The notes beneath the pieces are model-generated. The model saw only the letters and a list, made by a program, of their open reading frames with translations. It was not told where the DNA came from and ran no database searches. DNA of 11,749 bases from Sporisorium sorghi (taxonomy: Eukaryota > Basidiomycota > Ustilaginomycetes > Ustilaginales > Ustilaginaceae): NCBI GenBank assembly GCA_023212695.1, contig JALCCG010000445.1, positions 1 to 11,749 on the forward strand. The letters run 5' to 3'. Shown here in pieces: positions 1 to 7,957 of the stretch. Numbering within the stretch: the first letter of the stretch is position 1; each line of letters begins with the position of its first letter. The position numbers were made by a program, and so were the translations under genes.

Positions 1-82
1 GGGGGGGGGGGCAGGTTGGGGGGGGGAAGAGGGGGGGGGGTAGAATTTGTGGGTTTTTTGAGCCACCCTTTGTGGGGGCCCC

Positions 83-120
<38 letters not shown>
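1..120. repeat. Low-complexity contig end: G runs followed by T36
   Basis: Bases 1-40 are almost entirely G (runs at 1-11, 18-27 and 31-40). A short G/T-rich stretch follows, then an uninterrupted run of 36 T at 85-120. Normal GC-rich sequence begins at 121. There is no coding signal. The G runs resemble the poly-G artefact of two-colour sequencing or a badly resolved contig end, and they should not be read as biology without raw reads. Confidence 0.8.
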
Positions 121-121
<1 letters not shown>

Positions 122-313
122 GCGCTTTCACAACGTGGAATTCGGACACGACGCACTCAGGCTCACTTGCCAACATCACCAACTCGAGCTGAACTCATGA
201 AACGAGACCAATGCACAATCACATACCTCCAGAAACCCAGTGTACTACAGAAATCAACATTGGCGCTGAGCGATCGTGTGCGTGACGCCCAGCTGCTGCT
301 GCTGCGAATGCGC
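121..313. other. 3' flank of the cytidylyltransferase gene
   Basis: This is the sequence downstream of the stop codon of the minus-strand cytidylyltransferase gene, up to the poly-T run. I see no separate gene. The short open frames here mostly mirror the end of that gene. The region presumably holds its 3' untranslated region. I could not find a minus-strand frame that would add the usual conserved residues and amphipathic tail of the enzyme, which argues against a missed 3' exon within the available sequence. Confidence 0.5.
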
Positions 314-1807
314 CTATTCTGTCTTGGCGGTATGCGTCGTCGGGTGCGTCGCATGCGTCGAAGTCAAGTCCTCCAACCCGATCTTGACCAGCTTGCCATC
401 GAGGCTGCCCTCCCTATACACCTCAACAATCCTCCCCAGCAACTCCGAGGTCGACACACCATCAGTCCTCCTGGTCGGCAAGAACCTGCCCTGCCTCTTG
501 ACAAACGCATAGATATCCTCCATCCCAATCCCCGAATACGGCAGATCGTCATGCGCAATATAGTCGATCTCCAACGTATCAATCAGATTCTGGTCCACCA
601 CCCACGGCGCATCCTCCAGCACCTCGTCCACCCACCGGCAGTTGCGCACACACTCGTACCGCTCCTGGCTCGTGAGCACCGGCTTGTTCTTGTGCTTGCC
701 GCACGAGTAGCTGCTCACCACGCCCACGATGAGGTGCACCGACGCAAACGACAGCTTGGCCTGGCGCAGCTGCAGCGCGTGTGCGTAGTGGAACAGGTCG
801 TACACGCCGTCCGCGTAGATGCGGATGGGTCGTTCGCGTCCTTCGCTGTCGTAGCGCTTGGGAGGCGGGTTGATCGCATAGTCGCGTCGTGGGTCCGGGT
901 TGAAGATGGCCTGGTGCACCCACGCTTGGATCTCGTCGGCAGAAGGGATCGAGGAGGGCTGGAATCCGCCTTCCTCGAAATCGTCGCCCTGCGGATGGCA
1001 GTCGGCGTGTCGGCTCTTCATCGTCTGGATGTAGCTGCGCGAGCGGACGGGAACGGGAGCGGTGCTTTTGGCCGCAGCATGGCTCGAAGCAGAAGTCAAC
1101 TTGCCAGATACCTCGCGCTGCGAAGGCGCTGACGAAGCACCAGTTGCGCCCGCTCCAATCTGAACCGAAACAGGGGTACGAGCAGCATACTCGACATCGC
1201 CATCGTACGGCGTGCCGCCATCGGTGGTGTTACCTCCCTCATCGTCAGCGCCATCCTTGAGCTCGGCTCGACGAGCTGCGGCGTGCGAAGCGTGGTGCGA
1301 GTTGGAAGGCTTACGCTTGGAAGCAGCAGCGGGCGCCACTGTGCCGGGAGAAACAGCCTGGCCCAGCACGGAAGGATCCAAAGCGGGTGCAGGTGAAGCA
1401 TCACTGGCCTGCTGCGCTTTGGGCGTGGCGGCAGCGGCGGCGCCGGACAGCGCTCCGGCGAGGCCCGAACCGCCCGCAGCAGCAGGCGAGAAGGGATCAG
1501 CTGCTTTGATTTGCGGCTTAACGGTAGACAAGGGCTGCGAAGTGGCGCCGGCGCTGCCAACAGCAGGGAGTGGAAGCGAGCCAAGGTTGAGTGAGGTTCC
1601 GGACTTGATCGACTTGGCCGCCAAGGGTGTATCCGCTGCTGCACCCGTTTGCCTCGGTGCAGCGACCGCTTTGGGCAGGAGCTCGGCCGAGGAGCTGCTG
1701 GAGAGCGCTGCGCTGGCGTTGGCGAGCGTAGCGCCTACCGAGGGACGCACGTATCGCTCGTCGTCATCGGAGGAAGCCTCCTTTCTGCGATCTGAGGCTG
1801 TAGACGA

Positions 1808-1838
<31 letters not shown>

Positions 1839-2470
1839 GCTGAAGGCGGAGATGCAAAGCCGTGCTGCACGGCGGTCTGAGCTGCTCTCGGGCCAGACGC
1901 GCTGGCTGCCAGAGGCGCACCCGCCGATGACGCTGCCACAACGTGTGGTGGGCTAGCACTGGCAGGAGTCCTGTCGTCTGCCAAGGTGGAAGGCTTGAGC
2001 TGATGCTGCAGTTTCGAGGGCTGGTGGAGGGCTGCCGAGTCGATAAGCGCCTGGTCTCTGTCATTGGGCGGGATGGACGACAGCGACGACGAAATGGGCA
2101 CGTTGGAGAGCGAGCTCGAGCTCAGACCATGCTGGTGTTGACGAAGCGAGGCGATGGAGGCGTCATCGTCAAACGTCTCTTCCTGATCGTCGTTGTCCTC
2201 TTCAGAAGCATCGCGCGATGAAGAGATGAAATTGTTGGCGTCGTCGTCTTCGTTTTCGAGCTGCAGCTGGGCTAGCTGGGCAGGCAGATGCTTCTTTTTG
2301 CGTCGTGCCGGGTCGGTGATGTGGTGGGCGTGATGGTGGTGATGGTGGTGGTGGTGATGGTGATGATGGTGCGAGCCTGTTGCTGATGAAGCGGGGAGGG
2401 TGGTGGCTGGTGCTGTGGAGCTGGCGACGCTGCTGCCGCTGCCGGACATCCTAGATGACGGTGCTGCCAT
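314..2470 (-). CDS. PCT1: Choline-phosphate cytidylyltransferase (CTP:phosphocholine cytidylyltransferase)
   Basis: The enzyme makes CDP-choline from CTP and phosphocholine, the regulated step of the Kennedy pathway to phosphatidylcholine, in nucleus/cytosol and on membranes. The frame gives 718 aa from the ATG at 2470; another in-frame ATG lies at 2449. The catalytic domain is C-terminal, about residues 547-690. It shows RIYADGVYDLFHYAH (550-564), a GKHKNKP segment, RYECVRNCRWVDEV, an APW motif and RTDGVSTS (668-675, usually RTEGISTS). The first 500 residues are low complexity: a 14-His run (34-47), acidic and Ser-rich stretches and a 10-Gln run. Two oddities: the nucleotidyltransferase HxGH motif reads HYAH (561-564), and the protein ends 43 residues after the ISTS-type motif, with neither the usual DYDxYxRRN-type segment nor the long amphipathic lipid-binding helix. 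The family is certain; activity and lipid regulation are less so. No intron is visible. Confidence 0.92.
1808..1837 (-). repeat. CAG/CTG triplet repeat encoding Gln10
   Basis: Nine CTG units preceded by TTG on the plus strand read as ten consecutive Gln codons in the minus-strand cytidylyltransferase gene. This is a pure microsatellite in the low-complexity N-terminal half, so its length is likely to vary between strains. Confidence 0.9.
2330..2371 (-). repeat. 14-codon His run (mixed CAT/CAC)
   Basis: Fourteen successive His codons, residues 34-47 of the cytidylyltransferase, are followed by Ala-His-His. CAT and CAC are mixed, so selection or slow drift has kept the amino acid rather than a simple DNA repeat. 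His runs of this kind occur in nuclear-speckle-targeted proteins and metal-binding proteins. Neither role can be shown here. Confidence 0.85.
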
Positions 2471-3214
2471 TTTGCTGGACAAGGTGATGTGGCAGTGCTG
2501 ACGTTCTCAGCAAAGAAATCGCGAGTGATGAGCGATACGATCTGCGCCAAGGCTGATCAGCGTTGTCGAGGTATTCTTGTGATTCGATTGCAGAGCGATA
2601 CCTCTTCCGGCGTTGCACTCTTCGTTAACCAACTCGAGGCGACGGTGAGGCCAGATATGCGCACCACGCCTAGTACGAAGTATGCTTGTCTGAACAAGTG
2701 ATCTTGACGATGATGGAAGGTTGCAATGTCAGAAGGCGATCTTGGATGGTCTGATGGAAGATACAGAACCCCACGCCTCTCGAACGTGTGTCTTTGCGTT
2801 GCGCGTGTGTTGCCCAAAAAAGGGTTTTGCGTGGGTGAGTGAGCAACGTTCATTGACCCAAATTTTTTTTTTTTTTTTTTTTTTTTTTGGGAATTGTCTT
2901 TCTCTCTCTCTTTTTTTCTCTTTTCTTCTTTTTTTTCCCCTCCCCCCAGGAAAAAAAAAAAAAAAAAAAAAAAAAAATAAAAAAAAAATAAAAATGACGT
3001 TGGGGCGACGCCCCATGCGAAATGATGGAAAGGCCACGCACAGACGCAACGCACGCTCGTTTTCAAAGTATTTGACCCCGATACACCCCCGATCTGATTC
3101 CGATACCGACAGCTGTCAACATCGTATCAAGGCACACCACAGTCGAATGGGAGAGTAGCATCCAGCAACGAAAGCAATCGGATCCATAGAGACGTAGAAT
3201 AAATAAGGGCCGCT
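2471..3214. promoter_or_regulatory. Intergenic region: cytidylyltransferase promoter and 3' flank of the Ytp1-like gene
   Basis: This stretch of 744 bases lies between two minus-strand genes. It must contain the 3' end of the Ytp1-like transcript (right side) and the promoter of the cytidylyltransferase (left side). I see no convincing coding region: the open frames across 2557-3158 are runs of Phe and Lys produced by homopolymers. The notable content is a T-rich/A-rich block at 2863-2995. No clear TATA box was found. Confidence 0.55.
2863..2995. repeat. T26 - pyrimidine tract - A27 inverted homopolymer block
   Basis: A run of 26 T (2863-2888) is followed by a pyrimidine-rich stretch of about 60 bases with CT repeats and a C run. 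Then come 27 A (2951-2977) and further A-rich sequence to 2995. The T and A runs are complementary and could pair as a long hairpin in single-stranded form. Poly(dA:dT) tracts exclude nucleosomes and are common in fungal promoters. This block is about 400-500 bases upstream of the cytidylyltransferase start. Exact run lengths may be sequencing or assembly estimates. Confidence 0.7.
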
Positions 3215-4783
3215 CTAAAGGCGGATACGACTGCGACCACCGCTACTGCTACCGCTGCCACTACCACTGCTCTCGTACTCGTCGCGCTCCTCGAACGGAT
3301 CTTCGTCCTCCTCGTCAAACAGCACGTGGTTGGGCTTCGCCTCGTCATCCGAGTCATGCTGCGACGCCGTTCTTTTCGCGCTGAGCCCATTCAACTCGTG
3401 ATGCTCCGCTGTTCTCGCAGGCGTCGTCTGGCTGGCACCGTTGCCTACACTCAGACGCGAGTAGAGCGACGTGCTCGGCTGCTGTGCCTCCCTATCTCCA
3501 CCTCTGGCTTGAGCTGCGTTCTTGCGCGCAGCACCGTACCGCCCACCGTATCCAACGTACAGATCGACGAGCACGTTGATCCACAGGAACATGAGCATCG
3601 ACGCGCTGAAGTCGATGAGGCCCCACGTGGCGTGGTCGACGCCCTGCGCGTCCGCCCAGCGCAGCTCCTCGTCCGTCGCCGACATGAACAGCACGCCGGA
3701 TGCCACGAGCAGGTACGGTGGGAGGTACTGGAACGCCCGGATGGGATACCAGCTGCCGTTAATCGCTTCGTTGCTGCCGACAGCGGCGTGTGGCGACTCG
3801 GCGGTAGATCCCGTGGGTCGGTCCTGGAGCACGAAGCACACCTCGATCATGCGCGTGATGCCCGCACCCATGAGCGCGTACCCGAACAACGAGTGGACCA
3901 TGGTCGAGATCATGAGCGCCTGCGAGTGCGCGCTCATCGCCCAGCCCGTCAGGATGATGATGATGGACGGGAAGACGTTTCGCCTGCCGCCGCGGCTGAG
4001 CCAGATGCCCACGGCGCCGCCCGCCCACCAGAGCACACCCATGAGCGTGTGCTGCAGATCCTTGTGCGTCCACGGCCCACCGTGGTGCTCGGTGAACGTA
4101 TTGACGATTCCCCACAGCATGATGACCCACGAGTCGAACCATTCCTGACTCTGGCCGCGGCGCTGGAGCCAGTCGCCGCCTGCTTTCATCATGATGACCA
4201 GGATGGCGGCGTAGGCTTGGAATGCAGAGCCCATGGTGTAGTGCGCCAGGCACTGTCCGAGATGGCCACCGAAGCACCAGGACTGGAGCGTCGAAATGCC
4301 GAATACCATCTGCACCCAGCCGACGATGGGGAAGCTCTTGCCCAGGATACCGTGCACCGTCACGAGCGTCGGTCGGATCCACTTCTCCGGTCGCCATTGC
4401 AAGTGCAGCTTGAGGTAGACACCCAAGAACGTCTGCGCTGCGAGGTAGAATACGAGCAGCGATGCCATTGTGCCGTGAGCCGTGTGCGGGAAAGATCGAC
4501 CGCCGTGCCCGTGACCGAGAAAGTATCCGCCCACCGTCAGCGCCAACGAAGTGGTAGCGACAGGAACGTGCAGCCGATGACGCACCATGCCGAGCACCAT
4601 GACCAGCGGGAATAGGAAGAGCCATGCAAAAGTCTGGACGCCAATGTGGATCCAGAGAATGCTGTCGATGGGTATCGAGTTGTCGGCGGGGCCATGCGAG
4701 TGGTGACCGTGCGCCTGTGCTGCTGGCAGAGAAGCAAGCACGATGCCGCCCACAAGCAGCGATAGCGTAGTTGGCGACTTCAT
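3215..4783 (-). CDS. Ytp1/DUF2427-family multi-span membrane protein
   Basis: The 522-aa protein has a signal peptide (about 1-24, ending AAQA) before a His-rich segment (HGHHSHGP), then about ten hydrophobic segments (roughly 41-66, 76-92, 105-126, 142-165, 187-200, 217-230, 246-263, 271-289, 293-310, 353-371, 389-411). Residues about 30-130 fit the DUF2427 region. The later spans, with HGILGKSFPIVGWVQ, TEHHGGPWTHKDLQH and MVHSLFGYALMGAG, fit the fungal Ytp1 domain. The tail (about 420-522) is hydrophilic, acidic then Ser/Gly-rich, and probably cytosolic. Known relatives include yeast YTP1 (about 460 aa), whose function is not established; the conserved His residues suggest metal or haem binding, which is inference. 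The ATG at 4783 was chosen because it starts a clean signal peptide. In-frame ATGs at 4819, 4951 and 5068 would add up to 95 residues without conserved character. It shares a divergent promoter with the F-box-like gene. Confidence 0.9.
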   Translation of the reverse strand: MKSPTTLSLLVGGIVLASLPAAQAHGHHSHGPADNSIPIDSILWIHIGVQTFAWLFLFPLVMVLGMVRHRLHVPVATTSLALTVGGYFLGHGHGGRSFPHTAHGTMASLLVFYLAAQTFLGVYLKLHLQWRPEKWIRPTLVTVHGILGKSFPIVGWVQMVFGISTLQSWCFGGHLGQCLAHYTMGSAFQAYAAILVIMMKAGGDWLQRRGQSQEWFDSWVIMLWGIVNTFTEHHGGPWTHKDLQHTLMGVLWWAGGAVGIWLSRGGRRNVFPSIIIILTGWAMSAHSQALMISTMVHSLFGYALMGAGITRMIEVCFVLQDRPTGSTAESPHAAVGSNEAINGSWYPIRAFQYLPPYLLVASGVLFMSATDEELRWADAQGVDHATWGLIDFSASMLMFLWINVLVDLYVGYGGRYGAARKNAAQARGGDREAQQPSTSLYSRLSVGNGASQTTPARTAEHHELNGLSAKRTASQHDSDDEAKPNHVLFDEEDEDPFEERDEYESSGSGSGSSSGGRSRIRL

Positions 4784-5110
4784 CTTTGTGTCTGGAGACC
4801 GTAGTAGAGAGGGCTGCATCCTCGTTCTCGTGTTCGGCGCGATCGCAAAGATGGAATGGTGGAAGGATGAAAGGATGGAAAGATGACAGCAAAAGATCAA
4901 CTTTTTGGTTTTTCGACTCAGCTGTCGGCCACTGCCATTCGGAGAGAGCATCTTCTCCGCGCAACTTATTTGCCGAACAAAGCCAAAAAGTAAGCGTTCA
5001 AACCACGGATCGAACGAGCCGAAGTGCAGAAAAATCCGATTCAAGAAAAGCAGCGATCTCACACACATCGGAAAAAGTTGAGTAATTATTTATCGTATCA
5101 TAGGCTAGAA

Positions 5111-5146
5111 CATTGCCAATGAGTGCAAAATGTAACATTGGCCAAT
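5111..5146. promoter_or_regulatory. CCAAT-box palindromes, copy 1
   Basis: CATTGCCAATGAG at 5111-5123 contains the near-palindrome CATTG-C-CAATG. At 5137-5146 there is a perfect 10-base palindrome, ATTGGCCAAT, that places a CCAAT box on each strand. CCAAT is the core bound by the HAP/NF-Y complex in fungi. Use as a promoter element here is inference. Confidence 0.6.
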
Positions 5147-5324
5147 TTTGTCATATTCATCGGCTGCAACCTAACACCTTGGGAGAAAATAATCCGGAAA
5201 TTTCGAGACGTGCCTCCACCTCGTCCTTCTCAAAGCTCTCTCCTCCTTGCTTGCCCTCCTCGAGCCCCTCCCTCCTGTGCATGCTTGCCTATGATTCCAT
5301 GATGAGTGAAGAAGTATTTGGTGT

Positions 5325-5346
5325 CATTGCCAATGAGAGAACCAAT
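5325..5346. promoter_or_regulatory. CCAAT-box element, copy 2
   Basis: CATTGCCAATGAG at 5325-5337 is an exact 13-base repeat of 5111-5123. A further CCAAT follows at 5342-5346. The two copies lie 214 bases apart in the same orientation within the divergent promoter. Confidence 0.6.
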
Positions 5347-5414
5347 GATGCACCGTGTCATTATGAAACTTTTTCCGATGTGACATAATTTACTGTTCCG
5401 CACGAGAAAGAGTC

Positions 5415-5430
5415 AGAGAGAGAGAGAGAG
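5415..5430. repeat. (AG)8 dinucleotide repeat
   Basis: Eight AG units sit in the divergent promoter upstream of the F-box-like gene. GA tracts are common in fungal promoters, and no specific role is shown. Confidence 0.8.
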
Positions 5431-5580
5431 TCGACGCTCTTTCGGCTTTCCATCAAAGGGGGGCCACACAGAACAGCGACGGGAAGCAAACTCAAGCAGA
5501 AAGCTGGCCGATTTTGAATGGTCAGCGGCACTAACCGGCAGCTGTCTTGATCGAGAAGCGCGGGGAGTTCTCTCTCCTTC

Positions 5581-5607
5581 ATGCAGGGTCGGTTTTGGTG
5601 GAAGTGA
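5581..5607 (+). other. Short upstream open reading frame (8 codons)
   Basis: An ATG followed by seven codons and TGA lies 168 bases before the main ATG of the F-box-like gene. It matters only if transcription starts upstream of 5581, which the sequence cannot show. Confidence 0.3.
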
Positions 5608-5723
5608 ACAGGCTTGCAACCGGCTGCTTATCTTCCCACCTTTTCATTGTTCCCTCTTGACGAAACCACAACGATCCCACTCTCTCGATCATTGACGCCG
5701 CTTTCGATCTCAACCACCTGACT

Positions 5724-5729
5724 ATGTGA
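5724..5729 (+). other. Start-stop element ATGTGA upstream of the main ATG
   Basis: An ATG followed directly by TGA lies 45 bases before the main ATG at 5775, in a pyrimidine-rich leader. If it is in the mRNA, ribosomes would have to leak past it or re-initiate. Minimal start-stop uORFs are known to reduce or regulate translation in other eukaryotes. Confidence 0.4.
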
Positions 5730-5774
5730 ACGACCTTTCCACGCTAGGTGGCCAGCAGAGCTTTCGGCACTAGC

Positions 5775-7691
5775 ATGGACAGCACCACCATCACAGCGAT
5801 ACTCACACGATCCACGTCCGTCACACGCAGCAACCTCCACGCCTTCCTCAACAGGCTCCTCGTCAAACCTCTGCTTCTTGCCGCACGCATGTGGTGCCCC
5901 GTGCTCCTCTTCTCGGCCTCCTACCTGCTGCTCGACGCCGTAGCTGCGTTCATCATCTCGCGGCTCATCTACCTCGGCGTGCGCAACTTTTGCGAGCAGC
6001 TGTGCGACTGTTTCGGCGCACGTCTGCAGGCTAGGCTGGCATCGCGGTCTGCTGCGGCTCACGCGGATCTGCTGCTACTGGGGTCGACGACGTGGCCTTC
6101 CGGTGCGCCGATTGTGCCGAGCACGCGCTGGAACGGCGGTGGGATCGGGGGCACGAATCTGCCGGACAGCAATAGCGCGGCAACGGGGCCGACGAATAGA
6201 GTGCTGCGGCCGTTTTTGCATCGACCAGTGCATGGGCTCGAGAGGGTTCCGTCTGCGACGAACTACTCGGGTAGGGGGCAAGGTGCGAATACGACAAGCA
6301 GCAGCGGCGGTGGTGGCGGGACGACGTTGCTGGCTGCGGCGCAGAGGAGGGACTGGATCGCAGTGACCGATCCGCTGAGGAGGATCGAGGTGCCTGTGTA
6401 TCCGGAGATCTCGAGCCTCGTCAACGTGCTCACGTACGAGGCGCTCGATACGCGTATCGGACACCGGCTCAAAGCTCTTGCTCGCCGCACAGCTGCATTG
6501 CTCGGCGTCAACCCCACACACGACAAGTCAGCCGCCGCTTCTACACCACACACTCTCAGCCCGTCTCTCAGCAACAAGGCATCGTCATTCGCGCCGCCAT
6601 CCACACAACAGACACTCTCAGCCACAATGGCCCGCCCAACCGTCTTCCATCAACTCCCCGAGGAGCTGCTGTCATACATCCTGCTGCTCGCTGCCTGCCC
6701 CAGCCTCTCGCCACACGAACCGCGCTCGTCACCCACCTCCATCCTCCTCCTCTCGCGTCGGCACTACAACCTCATCATCCCGCGCCTCTACCACAGCGTC
6801 TCGCTGCACACGCCCGCGGCGTTCCGCTCGTTCCGCGTCGCGCTTGCACTGCACAACCCGTCGCTCGGCAGATTCGTACGCAGACTTCAGATTGGCAGCT
6901 CGGGGTTCGATGCGTCGGGCTACTGTCCATCTGCGCTTGCGGACCATGCGCCGCTGTCCGTGGGGATCGAGCAGATGCTCCTTGCGAGTCCGCGGCTGGA
7001 AGAGCTGAGCCTGGATCTGTTCAGCATGGGCGCGCTGCATACGGGCACTGTGTCGAGATTGGAGAAAGGCCCGCAGCCGACGCGCCTGTGCACCGAGCTG
7101 ACCACGATACCCTACCTCAGCCTGCCGACGTTCGAGGATCTGAGGGAGCTCGAGCTGCTCGTCTTCGGCATGGACGCCGCCACCGCCAGCGAGCTGCGCG
7201 TTACGCTGCCGCTGCTGCAGAAGCTGGAATTGCGGCTCGTTACACGCCGTCGCGGACCCGCGTTCCAGACGCAAGACACGTGGTCGCCCACCCAGCTGCC
7301 CACGTTCGACGATGATGAGGATAACGACGACGAGAGCTCGGCAGAAGAACGCCTAGCCCAGGCCGACATCCAGCGCGGCACAGACGACGCCGACGTCTTC
7401 CAGCTCGAAAGCGACATGCATGATTTCATTGCGGCACTGCATCGATTGAGGGAGTGGCCGGGAGGGGATGGGCGGTTGGGAAAGCCGTTGGAGGAGATCA
7501 CGGTGTTTGCCTGGCCCAATGCGGTGCGCAGGCTGAAAAAGGCGTTTGCGGATGTGCAGTACGGCGGCGGCGGCGATAGGGGGTTGACGCCGATCAGGAT
7601 CGAGTTGGACAGGGGGTACTTGTTGGGGCCGAGGAGGGGGGCGCATGTGTTGTGGCGCAAGGATCGCGCGAGGGCGGCGTGGGCGATGTAG
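5775..7691 (+). CDS. F-box-like/LRR-type protein with a hydrophobic N-terminal region
   Basis: The open frame gives 638 aa from the ATG at 5775. Residues about 34-72 form one or two hydrophobic segments (WCPVLLFSASYLLLDAVAAF, then IISRLIYLGV), which suggests a membrane anchor. Residues about 90-280 are low complexity and unrecognised. An F-box-like motif begins at residue 285: FHQLPEELLSYILLLA, then SRRHYNLIIPRLYHSVSL. Leucine-rich segments follow (LEELSLDLFSMG, LRELELLVFGMD, LQKLELRLV), as in fungal F-box substrate receptors of SCF ubiquitin ligases. An acidic stretch (DDDEDNDDESS) lies near residue 515. The ATG at residue 285 (base 6627, context CACAATGG) would be a good start by itself. 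So this could be two adjacent or spliced genes read as one open frame, rather than a true fusion. Substrate and partners are unknown. Confidence 0.55.
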   Translation: MDSTTITAILTRSTSVTRSNLHAFLNRLLVKPLLLAARMWCPVLLFSASYLLLDAVAAFIISRLIYLGVRNFCEQLCDCFGARLQARLASRSAAAHADLLLLGSTTWPSGAPIVPSTRWNGGGIGGTNLPDSNSAATGPTNRVLRPFLHRPVHGLERVPSATNYSGRGQGANTTSSSGGGGGTTLLAAAQRRDWIAVTDPLRRIEVPVYPEISSLVNVLTYEALDTRIGHRLKALARRTAALLGVNPTHDKSAAASTPHTLSPSLSNKASSFAPPSTQQTLSATMARPTVFHQLPEELLSYILLLAACPSLSPHEPRSSPTSILLLSRRHYNLIIPRLYHSVSLHTPAAFRSFRVALALHNPSLGRFVRRLQIGSSGFDASGYCPSALADHAPLSVGIEQMLLASPRLEELSLDLFSMGALHTGTVSRLEKGPQPTRLCTELTTIPYLSLPTFEDLRELELLVFGMDAATASELRVTLPLLQKLELRLVTRRRGPAFQTQDTWSPTQLPTFDDDEDNDDESSAEERLAQADIQRGTDDADVFQLESDMHDFIAALHRLREWPGGDGRLGKPLEEITVFAWPNAVRRLKKAFADVQYGGGGDRGLTPIRIELDRGYLLGPRRGAHVLWRKDRARAAWAM

Positions 7692-7957
7692 GGGGGGAGC
7701 TTTCGATGCTGAATTTTTTTTTTTTTTTTTTTGTTGGGTTTTTGCTTTGGTATCATGTAGACAGTCGTCTTGCTCTTCGTTCTGTGTGGATTCGTGGTAT
7801 CTTCGTGCGGGATCTGTGGTTGTGCGGGATGTGAGGTGAAGCCTTTCGATGAGTGCGGGAAGTCGAGTGTCGGTTCAAAAACGCTTCTGCGGTGGCGTAC
7901 AGTACGCGTGTCGATGATGATCACGCTCTCCCGCAGTACCGCCCATCGACTCGTGGT
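7692..7957. terminator. Convergent 3' flanks with T19 tract
   Basis: This is the space between two convergent stop codons, the F-box-like gene (plus) and the first HTH gene (minus). It contains a run of 19 T at 7714-7732 directly after the F-box-like stop. It should hold the 3' untranslated and polyadenylation signals of both genes. No individual signal could be assigned. Confidence 0.4.

Larger units (their letters stand above)
4784..5774. promoter_or_regulatory. Divergent promoter between the Ytp1-like gene and the F-box-like gene
   Basis: This is a non-coding region of about 1 kb that serves two outward-facing genes. It holds five CCAAT/ATTGG boxes between 5116 and 5346, an AT-rich possible TATA-like element facing the Ytp1 gene (about 5083-5094), an (AG)8 repeat, one TTCCGCAC octamer (5396-5403) and pyrimidine-rich leader sequence before the plus-strand start. 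No further gene is supported; the short open frames here lack any protein-like composition. Confidence 0.65.

Noticed and set aside
119..1132. Plus-strand open frame of 337 codons
   Set aside because: It is antisense to the conserved catalytic domain of the cytidylyltransferase, Arg/Leu-rich, and has no recognisable motif. It is a GC-rich shadow frame.
1212..1880. Plus-strand open frame ending in a Cys run
   Set aside because: The Cys run is the CTG repeat read in another frame; the true frame is the Gln run of the cytidylyltransferase.
2557..3158. Open frames with long Phe or Lys runs on both strands
   Set aside because: They are produced by translating the T26/A27 block; nothing outside it looks protein-like.
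3326..4615. Plus-strand open frame of 429 codons
   Set aside because: It is antisense to the Ytp1-like gene, whose minus-strand frame has a signal peptide and conserved membrane motifs. The plus frame is Arg/His/Glu-rich noise.
3759..4964. Second minus-strand open frame of 401 codons over the Ytp1-like gene
   Set aside because: It is a frame-shifted copy of the same DNA with random Arg/Ala/His composition and no conserved motif.
7112..7924. Minus-strand open frame of 270 codons with a Ser-rich C-terminal half
   Set aside because: It is antisense to the leucine-rich part of the F-box-like gene, crosses the T19 tract as a Lys run and shows no domain.
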